Source: Phocaeicola sp. (GTDB lineage Bacteria > Bacteroidota > Bacteroidia > Bacteroidales > Bacteroidaceae). From it: a stretch of DNA of 28,459 nucleotides. Below are positions 16,353 through 23,401 of this stretch, piece by piece. Where the stretch lies: contig JAHHQV010000038.1 of NCBI GenBank assembly GCA_020026175.1, forward strand, positions 1-28,459, in the 5' to 3' direction. The notes beneath the pieces are model-generated. The model was not told the DNA's origin and ran no database searches. It worked only from the letters and a program-made list of their open reading frames with translations. Position numbers and translations under genes: made by a program. Position 1 is the first letter of the stretch, and each line of letters opens with the position of its first letter.

Positions 16353-16389
16353 TCATTGTAGCCATACAGTTCGGGTATAGCTACAATGA
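16353..16389. terminator. Stem-loop between convergent DUF4836 and Gfo/Idh genes
   Basis: TCATTGTAGC at 16353-16362 pairs exactly with GCTACAATGA at 16380-16389, and an inner ATAC/GTAT pairing extends the stem, leaving a loop of about 7 bases. The right arm contains the stop codon of the minus-strand gene. Neither side has a T-tract, so it may be a 3'-end stabilising or Rho-dependent element rather than an intrinsic terminator. Confidence 0.5.
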
Positions 16390-17517
16390 TATAGTACGCT
16401 TTTCTTCAATAGACTTTTTAGAAAATGGAGTGATTGATGTCCAGAAAGCAAGGTCGTATATATCGACAGGGTATAAATCTTCCTGCATGATGTCTGCCAC
16501 CATTGCCTTAAGCATAATAAAGTCCATTCCTTTGTGATGCGTATCAATTTCTATAGCTTCTTTCCCCCATTTTATCCAAAAACGATGTTCGTATTGTTTT
16601 ATATATTTATAATCGTCTTCCCATTCTTCATAAGGAGAAACTCCTTCGATGTATATTTCCCTTGATTCCCCTCTCCATATACCCTTGCTTCCCTGCACTT
16701 CTATATCAATAGTTTTAGGACGTGGAAGTGTTGTGTCATGAGTGAGGGTTATAAGGATACCCTTGCTGGTTTTCATTTGTGTAATGATAATGTCTCCCAT
16801 TGTTATTGGGGTAGAAGTGTCTCCTCCTTTTGATTTAATATATTCATTTATGCCGCATGCTCTTGAGGCGAATGAGGTTAATTCTGTGACTTTATCAGTT
16901 TTGCCTATATCGGAAAAAAGAGTTAAAGGTGCAATACCGTGTGTTGGATATAAGTCACCGTTTTCTGTAGTGTAGAATTTACTTCTCCATATTCCTTCCG
17001 ATTTCTCGGTATTACCAATTTCTCCTTTTTCATTTATAAGAAGTTTTCTCAAGTCGTGTCTGTATCCTCCTTTTAATGCTACTATATCTCCCAATACCCC
17101 ATAATTTATAAGGTTGAGCATAGCCATATGTTCTCTCATAAATATGGTATTTTCAAGAGGATATATTTTTTTGTCTGATTTCCTGGCAGCATCTATGACA
17201 GGCTTGTATTCATCAAAATACAAGCCTCCCTTAATTTCTATTGCTACATTACAATTGTTTTGTATAGCGAATAAAGCCTGTTCTATATGATATTGCCATG
17301 GAGATGCAATGATAACAAGCTCAGGATTGTTGTCTGTTATCATTCTTTTGTAGCCTTCTGTTCCTTCAGAATAACATTTATATTGTTCTTTGATAAAATC
17401 GTCTGGACATGGATCGGATACTGCGATGACTTTTATTTTGTCTATATGCGAAATCAGTCTTATTAATCCTTGACCTCTGTATCCGGTACCTACAATGACA
17501 GTTCTTATAGTTTTCAT
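16381..17517 (-). CDS. Gfo/Idh/MocA-family protein, GH109-like, cytoplasmic
   Basis: This is an NAD(P)-binding sugar oxidoreductase-fold protein of 378 residues without signal peptide. Seen: a Rossmann motif VGTGYRGQG near residues 9-17, ASPWQYH and EIKGG in the positions of the Gfo/Idh/MocA core, and YPTHGIAP with Tyr190 and His193. The last matches the YATHGLGP motif of the neighbouring GH109 enzyme; both also share KGMDFIM / GGMDFIM near the C-terminus. It is therefore a divergent paralogue of the neighbour and could be an NAD-dependent glycosidase acting on imported sugar, or an ordinary oxidoreductase. It is transcribed away from the GH109/GH31 pair from a shared 312-base region that holds a tandem repeat. 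Confidence 0.82.
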   Translation of the reverse strand: MKTIRTVIVGTGYRGQGLIRLISHIDKIKVIAVSDPCPDDFIKEQYKCYSEGTEGYKRMITDNNPELVIIASPWQYHIEQALFAIQNNCNVAIEIKGGLYFDEYKPVIDAARKSDKKIYPLENTIFMREHMAMLNLINYGVLGDIVALKGGYRHDLRKLLINEKGEIGNTEKSEGIWRSKFYTTENGDLYPTHGIAPLTLFSDIGKTDKVTELTSFASRACGINEYIKSKGGDTSTPITMGDIIITQMKTSKGILITLTHDTTLPRPKTIDIEVQGSKGIWRGESREIYIEGVSPYEEWEDDYKYIKQYEHRFWIKWGKEAIEIDTHHKGMDFIMLKAMVADIMQEDLYPVDIYDLAFWTSITPFSKKSIEEKRTISL

Positions 17518-17549
17518 CCTTTGGCTTTAATCAATTATAAAATCAGATA

Positions 17550-17557
17550 CAAACATA
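17550..17557 (-). promoter_or_regulatory. Candidate -7 element for the Gfo/Idh gene
   Basis: On the minus strand this reads TATGTTTG, an exact TAnnTTTG match, 33 bases before the start codon at 17517. No good -33 match was found. The 30-bp tandem repeats begin 27 bases further upstream. Confidence 0.4.
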
Positions 17558-17583
17558 TGAAAATTTTATTATAAATCATTCTT

Positions 17584-17655
17584 AAATCTGGAAAGAGATG
17601 GATATATTGTACTAAATCTGGAAAGAGATGGATATATTGTACTAAATCTGGAATG
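17584..17655. repeat. 30-bp tandem direct repeat, two full copies plus a partial third
   Basis: Copies start at 17584 and 17614 and are identical over 30 bases (beginning AAATCTGGAA). A third copy at 17644 keeps the first 10 bases and then diverges. The array lies in the 312-base divergent region between the two GH109-type genes, between their candidate -7 elements at 17550 and 17735, a typical place for regulator-binding iterons. Binding is inferred only. A reading frame across it on the minus strand encodes a repeated 10-residue unit, but I take that as incidental. Confidence 0.85.
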
Positions 17656-17734
17656 ATAGTGACTAAAAATAAATAAAAGTGCCATTATAATAAAAAAAAT
17701 ATATAATGAAAGGTCTTTTATTAATAAAATTGTG

Positions 17735-17742
17735 TAAGTTTG
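17735..17742 (+). promoter_or_regulatory. Candidate -7 element for the GH109 gene
   Basis: TAAGTTTG is an exact match to TAnnTTTG, about 87 bases before the ATG at 17830. A TTTT/TTTA stretch lies 15-20 bases upstream instead of a clean TTTG. Confidence 0.45.
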
Positions 17743-17829
17743 CACGGAGAAAATAATTTGACTATATATTCTATAAGAATAATTCATCCCTTCTTATAGG
17801 ATGATGTAATATGGGATGGTAAAATACTC

Positions 17830-19356
17830 ATGAAAAAACTATTTGTTTTAGCCTTGTGTGCATCTTTGTATGCATGTGCGCCCCAATCTTCGTCAGAAAC
17901 TGTACATGTAAATGAATATGGTACAGAATGGAGTTTTAATAACGGAACAATTGTGGTGAAATCCCCAGAACGTGAAGCCGGTCAGAAAAGTGTACTTGGT
18001 TTGGCTTTACCAAAAATGGAATGCGTACGTGTCGGTTTTGTAGGTCTTGGAATGCGTGGACCGAGTGCTGTAGAACGATTTACTTATATTCCAGGGGTTC
18101 AGATTGTAGCTCTTTGTGATTATGAAAAAGAACGTGCAGACAATTGTCAGAAATTCTTGACCAATGCATCTATGCCCGAAGCTGCCGTTTATTCTGGAGA
18201 AAAAGGGTATGAAGAACTTTGCAAGCGCGATGATATAGACTTGGTATATGTGGCAACAGACTGGTTGCATCATTTCCCAGTAGCGATGTGTGCATTGGAA
18301 AACGGAAAGAATGTTGCGATAGAAGTTCCTTCTGCAATGAACCTTGAAGAATGTTGGAGTCTTGTCAATATGAGTGAAAAGGTACAGAAACACTGTATGA
18401 TTCTTGAAAACTGCTGTTACGACTGGTTCGAAATGAATACTTTGAATATGGCTCAGAACGGAGTGTTCGGTGAAGTTATACGTGCTCAGGGTGCTTATAT
18501 CCATGACTTGAGTCCGTTCTGGAAGCATTATTGGAAGAATGGCGAGTCTGACAAACTAGGATGGCGTCTTGACTTTAATATGAGACATCGTGGTGACGTA
18601 TATGCTACTCATGGCCTAGGCCCTGTAGCTCAGGCTTTGAATATACATCGTGGTGACCGTATGAAGACTCTTGTTGCTATGGATACTAAATCTGTTGTAG
18701 GTAAGTCTCTTGTTGAGGCTGCTACAGATTCTACATGTAACAATTTCCGTAACGGTGACCATACAACTACTCTTATCCGTACTGAAAACGGTAAGGTTAT
18801 AGAAATTCAGCATAATGTTATGACTCCTCAGCCATATAACAGACTTTATCAGTTGACAGGTACAAAAGGATTTGCTAACAAGTATCCGGTTGAAGGATAT
18901 GCAGTAGGTGGTGATCAGCTTGCAGCATCAGGAGTTACTCCTAAAGTTGATGACTTGAACGCACACAATTTCTTGCCGAAATCCGAAGCTGATGCATTGG
19001 TTGAAAAATTCCAGCATCCTATCTTGAAGAAATATGGTGAAATGGCTAAGGAAGTAGGCGGACACGGTGGTATGGACTTTATCATGGATGCACGTCTTGT
19101 ATATTGCTTGCAGAATGGTCTTCCGCTTGATATGGATGTATACGACATGGCCGAATGGTGTTGCCTTGCAGAACTTGGTGAATTATCAATGGACAACAAT
19201 TGCGCTCCTGTTGAAATTCCTGATTTCACTCGTGGCGACTGGAATAAGATTCAGGGCTATAAGCATGCTTATGCTTCTCCAGCTGATGAAGCTGTTGCTG
19301 CAGAAAAAGCAGATGCATTTACTAAAGCTCTTAAAGCAAAAGGATCTAAGAAATAA
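17830..19356 (+). CDS. GH109 glycosidase (alpha-N-acetylgalactosaminidase family) lipoprotein
   Basis: GH109 enzymes hydrolyse alpha-linked N-acetylgalactosamine by a retaining, NAD-dependent oxidation/elimination route and share the Gfo/Idh/MocA fold. Seen: signal peptide with lipobox LYAC (Cys16), Rossmann motif VGLGMRGPSAVERF near residue 73, YVATDWLHH, EVPSAM, YIHDLSPFW, and the YATHGLGP motif with Tyr258 and His261 that carries family catalytic residues. GGMDFIMDARLV follows near the C-terminus. At 508 residues it is slightly longer than many members. As a lipoprotein it is expected to act at the cell surface or in the periplasm. A terminator follows, and then the GH31 gene 81 bases after the stop. 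Activity on GalNAc is a family-level inference. Confidence 0.88.
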   Translation: MKKLFVLALCASLYACAPQSSSETVHVNEYGTEWSFNNGTIVVKSPEREAGQKSVLGLALPKMECVRVGFVGLGMRGPSAVERFTYIPGVQIVALCDYEKERADNCQKFLTNASMPEAAVYSGEKGYEELCKRDDIDLVYVATDWLHHFPVAMCALENGKNVAIEVPSAMNLEECWSLVNMSEKVQKHCMILENCCYDWFEMNTLNMAQNGVFGEVIRAQGAYIHDLSPFWKHYWKNGESDKLGWRLDFNMRHRGDVYATHGLGPVAQALNIHRGDRMKTLVAMDTKSVVGKSLVEAATDSTCNNFRNGDHTTTLIRTENGKVIEIQHNVMTPQPYNRLYQLTGTKGFANKYPVEGYAVGGDQLAASGVTPKVDDLNAHNFLPKSEADALVEKFQHPILKKYGEMAKEVGGHGGMDFIMDARLVYCLQNGLPLDMDVYDMAEWCCLAELGELSMDNNCAPVEIPDFTRGDWNKIQGYKHAYASPADEAVAAEKADAFTKALKAKGSKK

Positions 19357-19376
19357 TACTTCTTTTATAATTAAGG

Positions 19377-19412
19377 AAAGAGGTTGTGTTATTTTTCACA
19401 ACCTCTTTTTTG
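19377..19412 (+). terminator. Intrinsic terminator between GH109 and GH31 genes
   Basis: AAAGAGGTTGTG at 19377-19388 and CACAACCTCTTT at 19397-19408 form a perfect 12-bp stem with an 8-base loop, followed by a T-run. It ends only about 26 bases before the GH31 start, leaving no room for a normal promoter in between. Confidence 0.88.
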
Positions 19413-19437
19413 TGTAAACCAGTAATACTATGTGTAA

Positions 19438-22400
19438 ATGAAATCTAATAAAACTTTATTGTTAGCTTTGTCATTGCCTTTGGGATATTCTTCAGCTTAT
19501 TCTGGCAATGTTATTTATGATAATTCTTGCAGTGAAAATATAGTGGATACTAAAAATGATGTATCTCGTGGTATGATAGTAAGTGCAAGAATGATTAATC
19601 CTACTACAGCCGAATTGTTGTTCTCCGATAATACACGTATGAGTGTTGACTTTTATGGAGAGAACATCTTCAGACTGTTCAAAGACAACTCTGGTGGTAT
19701 AATCAGAAATCCCGAAGCTAAACCTGAAGCTAAGATATTGGTTGATTCTCCACGTATAACTACAGGTAATATAATCCTTACCGACAATGCAGATGAATAT
19801 GTAGTATCAACCTCAAAGATGAGGATTGTTTTTGACAAAAAGACTTCATTGTTCAAATTGGTCAGATTGAGTGACAATAAAGTCGTGGCAGAGAACTGTA
19901 TTCCTTTGGAACTTACTGATAAGCGTGTTTCTATATCTCTGAAGGAAAAAAAGGATGAATATTTTTATGGAGGTGGAGTACAGAACGGACGCTTTTCTCA
20001 TAAAGGAAAAATTATTGCAATTGAAAATACCAACAATTGGACTGATGGGGGTGTTGCTTCTCCTACTCCTTTCTACTGGTCTACCGAAGGATATGGTGTG
20101 ATGTGGCATACTTTCTCTATGGGTAAGTATGATTTTGGTGCAACAGATTCAGATATAGTACGCTTGTCGCACGATACAAACTACATAGATGTTTTCTTTA
20201 TGGTGAATGACGGTCCTGTGGCATTGCTGAATGATTTTTATCAGCTTACTGGAAATCCTGTATTGCTGCCTAAGTTCGGATTTTATGAAGGTCATCTTAA
20301 TGCCTATAACCGCGACTACTGGAAAGAAGATGAAAAGGGCGTATTGTTTGAAGATGGAAAGAAATACAAGGAAAGTCAGAAAGACAATGGTGGTATAAAA
20401 GAATCTCTCAATGGCGAGAAGAATAATTATCAGTTCTCGGCACGTGCAGTCATTGACCGCTATGCTGCTCATGATATGCCTTTGGGGTGGATTTTGCCTA
20501 ATGATGGTTATGGAGCCGGATACGGACAGACAGAGACTTTGGATGGAAACATAGACAACCTGAAGTCTCTGTCTGACTATGCACATACAAAAGGAGTAGA
20601 AATAGGACTTTGGACACAGTCTGACCTTCATCCAAAGGAGGGTGTAAGCGCGTTGTTGCAGCGTGATATTGTAAAAGAAGTACGCGATGCAGGTGTAAGG
20701 GTGTTGAAGACAGATGTGGCATGGGTAGGTGCAGGATACTCTTTCGGACTGAATGGTGTGGCTGATGTTGGTAATATTATGCCTTATTATGGAAACAATG
20801 CACGTCCTTTCATCATTTCTCTTGATGGATGGGCAGGTACACAGAGATATGCCGGTATATGGTCGGGCGACCAGACTGGCGGTAATTGGGAATATATCCG
20901 TTTCCATATTCCTACATATATAGGTAGCGGACTATCCGGACAACCTAATATCTGTTCCGATATGGACGGTATTTTCGGTGGAAAGAATATTCCTGTAAAT
21001 GTTCGTGATTTCCAGTGGAAAACATTCACGCCAATGCAGCTTAATATGGACGGGTGGGGTGCAAATCCTAAATATCCTCATATCTTGGGTGAGCCGGCAG
21101 CTTCTATCAACCGCTGGTATCTGAAAATGAAATCCGAGTTTATGCCATATGCTTATAGCATCGCTAAAGAGGCAGTCGATGGCAAACCGATGATTCGTGC
21201 AATGTTTTTGGATGATCCTAACAGCTATACTCTTGGAACTTCTACCGGATACCAGTTTATGTATGGTCCATATATGCTTGTAGCTCCTATATATCAGAGT
21301 ACTTCTTCGGATGATAAGGGAAATGATATTCGTGACGGCATATATCTGCCCGAAGGAGAATGGGTGGATTATTTTACAGGTGATGTTTATAATGGAGGAA
21401 AGATTATCAACAACTATGACTCACCATTGTGGAAACTTCCTTTGTTTGTAAAGAAAGGTGCGATATTGCCATTGTGTAACCCTAACAACAATGTTAACGA
21501 GATAGACAAAACCCAGCGTATATACGAAGTCTATCCTTATGGAAAATCGGAATTTACAGAATACGATGATGATGGATTGACCGAAGAATATAAATTGGGC
21601 AAGGGTGCTACAACTCTTGTTACACAGGAACTCGTAGGCGATAAGGCTGTTGTATGTATTTCTGCAACAGAAGGAAACTTTAGCGGAATGGTAAAGGAAA
21701 AGTCTACTATAGTAAGGGTTAATGCTACGAAGAAACCTAAGAAGATAACAGTTACATTGGGTGGAAAACGTATAAAACTTACAGAAGCATCATCTGTTGA
21801 GCAACTATGTCAGGGTGATAATATGTTCTTCTATGAAGAAAAGCCGGAAATGAACAAGTTTGCTACAGAAGGCTCAGAAATGTCAAAACTCAGTATCGTG
21901 AAAAATCCTGTTCTGCATGTACGTATAGCCAAGACTGATATAACAGAAAACGATATAAAACTTGAATTGAAGGGTTATGAATACTCTGTTGCTGACAAAC
22001 TTTTGTCGAAATCAGGCGAAATGGAATCACCGGAAGCCCGTTTCTCGGAAAATGATATAACTGCTTATACTTTAACGCCGTCATGGAACAAGGTAGAAAA
22101 TGCCGATTACTACGAAGTGGAACACGATGGCATGCTTTATTCTACTATTAAAGATACGCATCTGTTATTTGGAGACTTGATTCCTGAAACTTCTTATTCT
22201 ATGAAGGTGAGGGCTGTCAATGGAAGTGGAGTTTCAGACTGGACTGAAATAAAAGCTATGACTAAGTCCGATCCGTTGGAATTTGCCATAAGAGGTATAA
22301 AGGCTGAAACTACCTGTGAAAATCAAGGTGGACAGAATGCTAACAAACTGTTCAACTTCGATGAATCTGATATGTGGCATACAAAGTGGGGCAAATCTGC

Positions 22401-23292
22401 TGTTCCATTCGATTTGACTATGGATTTGTGCAGTATAGGCCAGATAGACAAACTGATGTATTTGCCTCGTACAGATGGTGGCAACGGTGTGCTTCAGAAG
22501 GGTAAGATATATTACAGTATGGACAAGAAGAACTGGATAGAGGCAGGTGCATTTGAATGGCAAGGTGGAGAAACCAAGATATTCGATTTCAACGATAAGC
22601 CTACAGCTCGTTTTATCAAGATTTCGGTTTCCGAAGCCAAGGGTAACTTTGGTTCTGGTCGCGAAATGTATGTATTCCGTGTTCCTGGTTCAGAAAGCTA
22701 TATACCTGGAGATATCAATCACGATAATCGTATAGACGAAAATGATTTGACATCTTATATGAACTATACGGGACTGAGAAAGGGTGATAGTGATTATGAA
22801 GGATATATCAGCAAAGGCGATCTTAATATGAATGGATTGATTGATGCTTATGATATATCTAATGTTGCCATAGCACTTGAGACAGGTGTAAGCAGCCGCA
22901 AGGTTCCTACAGTAGAAGGAAGTATCAGTATAAAGGCCGACAAGAAGGTGTATAATTCCGGAGAAACTGTAGAGATAAAGGTTAGCGGTAAAGGACTTCG
23001 CTCTGTTAATGCTTTAAGCTTTGCTTTACCTTATGAGCAGCAGGATATGGAATATGTGGGAACAGATGCCCAAGGTATGAAAGAAATGAAGAATCTTACA
23101 TACGACCGTCTGCACACCAATGGAAACAAGTCATTGTATCCTACATTTGTCAATCTTGGTGAACAGGAATATGTAGAGGGCGATGTAGAACTCATGACTA
23201 TCCGTTTCAAGGCTAAACGTAAGTTTACTCTCAACTTAAAGGCTACTGACGGAATGCTTGTTGACAAGTATCTCAATACAGTAGAGTTCTGA
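19438..23292 (+). CDS. Secreted GH31 glycosidase with FN3, F5/8C, dockerin and cohesin-like modules; likely alpha-N-acetylgalactosaminidase-type
   Basis: This 1284-residue secreted enzyme has a signal peptide (about residues 1-20) and a GH31 N-terminal beta domain (about 40-250). The catalytic barrel (about 260-640) carries the nucleophile candidate Asp426 in LKTDVAWVGAGYSFG and the acid/base candidate Asp478 in WSGDQTGG. C-terminal beta domains follow, then FN3 (about 870-945), an F5/8C/CBM32-like module (about 948-1085) and a type I dockerin (1088-1148). The dockerin has two calcium loops, D1092-N1094-D1096...D1103 and D1128-N1130-N1132...D1139. A cohesin-like beta domain ends the protein (about 1160-1284). 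The KTDVAWVGAGYSFG and SGDQTGGNWEY motifs resemble the GH31 alpha-N-acetylgalactosaminidase group (as recalled from an Enterococcus faecalis enzyme of similar architecture) rather than alpha-glucosidases, which usually have WxDMNEP. Its place after a GH109 gene supports GalNAc as substrate. Substrate is inferred; the GH31 call is firm. Confidence 0.9.
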   Translation: MKSNKTLLLALSLPLGYSSAYSGNVIYDNSCSENIVDTKNDVSRGMIVSARMINPTTAELLFSDNTRMSVDFYGENIFRLFKDNSGGIIRNPEAKPEAKILVDSPRITTGNIILTDNADEYVVSTSKMRIVFDKKTSLFKLVRLSDNKVVAENCIPLELTDKRVSISLKEKKDEYFYGGGVQNGRFSHKGKIIAIENTNNWTDGGVASPTPFYWSTEGYGVMWHTFSMGKYDFGATDSDIVRLSHDTNYIDVFFMVNDGPVALLNDFYQLTGNPVLLPKFGFYEGHLNAYNRDYWKEDEKGVLFEDGKKYKESQKDNGGIKESLNGEKNNYQFSARAVIDRYAAHDMPLGWILPNDGYGAGYGQTETLDGNIDNLKSLSDYAHTKGVEIGLWTQSDLHPKEGVSALLQRDIVKEVRDAGVRVLKTDVAWVGAGYSFGLNGVADVGNIMPYYGNNARPFIISLDGWAGTQRYAGIWSGDQTGGNWEYIRFHIPTYIGSGLSGQPNICSDMDGIFGGKNIPVNVRDFQWKTFTPMQLNMDGWGANPKYPHILGEPAASINRWYLKMKSEFMPYAYSIAKEAVDGKPMIRAMFLDDPNSYTLGTSTGYQFMYGPYMLVAPIYQSTSSDDKGNDIRDGIYLPEGEWVDYFTGDVYNGGKIINNYDSPLWKLPLFVKKGAILPLCNPNNNVNEIDKTQRIYEVYPYGKSEFTEYDDDGLTEEYKLGKGATTLVTQELVGDKAVVCISATEGNFSGMVKEKSTIVRVNATKKPKKITVTLGGKRIKLTEASSVEQLCQGDNMFFYEEKPEMNKFATEGSEMSKLSIVKNPVLHVRIAKTDITENDIKLELKGYEYSVADKLLSKSGEMESPEARFSENDITAYTLTPSWNKVENADYYEVEHDGMLYSTIKDTHLLFGDLIPETSYSMKVRAVNGSGVSDWTEIKAMTKSDPLEFAIRGIKAETTCENQGGQNANKLFNFDESDMWHTKWGKSAVPFDLTMDLCSIGQIDKLMYLPRTDGGNGVLQKGKIYYSMDKKNWIEAGAFEWQGGETKIFDFNDKPTARFIKISVSEAKGNFGSGREMYVFRVPGSESYIPGDINHDNRIDENDLTSYMNYTGLRKGDSDYEGYISKGDLNMNGLIDAYDISNVAIALETGVSSRKVPTVEGSISIKADKKVYNSGETVEIKVSGKGLRSVNALSFALPYEQQDMEYVGTDAQGMKEMKNLTYDRLHTNGNKSLYPTFVNLGEQEYVEGDVELMTIRFKAKRKFTLNLKATDGMLVDKYLNTVEF

Positions 23293-23310
23293 TATATGAG
23301 TTTTTGTTTC

Positions 23311-23390
23311 ATCACGTTCGTGATAAGTGTTTATCACGTTCGTGATGAACATTTATCACGTCCATGATGAGCATTTATCACGTTCGTGAT
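23311..23390. repeat. Four-copy palindrome array with exact 22-bp period
   Basis: The 14-bp palindrome ATCACGTTCGTGAT occurs at 23311-23324, 23333-23346 and 23377-23390. A variant, ATCACGTCCATGAT, occurs at 23355-23368. Start-to-start distance is 22 bases each time; the 8-base spacers vary but most end in TTT. The array fills the 109-base gap between the convergent GH31 and C26/M19 genes. Each unit can fold as a small hairpin or bind a dimeric protein; two helical turns per period would put all sites on one face of the helix. Known function: none that I recognise. Confidence 0.92.
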
Positions 23391-23401
23391 AAATTAAAGG
23401 T

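Noticed and set aside
17569..17787. 72-codon minus-strand frame with a repeated 10-residue unit and one hydrophobic segment
   Set aside because: The repeated residues come from the 30-bp DNA repeat, and the frame crosses the candidate promoter regions of the divergent genes. I see no start signal and no homologue, so I treat it as incidental.
20149..20907. 252-codon open frame antisense to the GH31 gene
   Set aside because: It lies wholly inside the GH31 catalytic domain on the opposite strand, has Cys/Ile/Tyr-heavy composition with no family resemblance, and is explained as a shadow of a conserved coding region.
23311..23390. Possible CRISPR array
   Set aside because: Units are 14-bp palindromes with 8-base spacers and a 22-base period, far too short for CRISPR repeats and spacers, and no cas genes are nearby.
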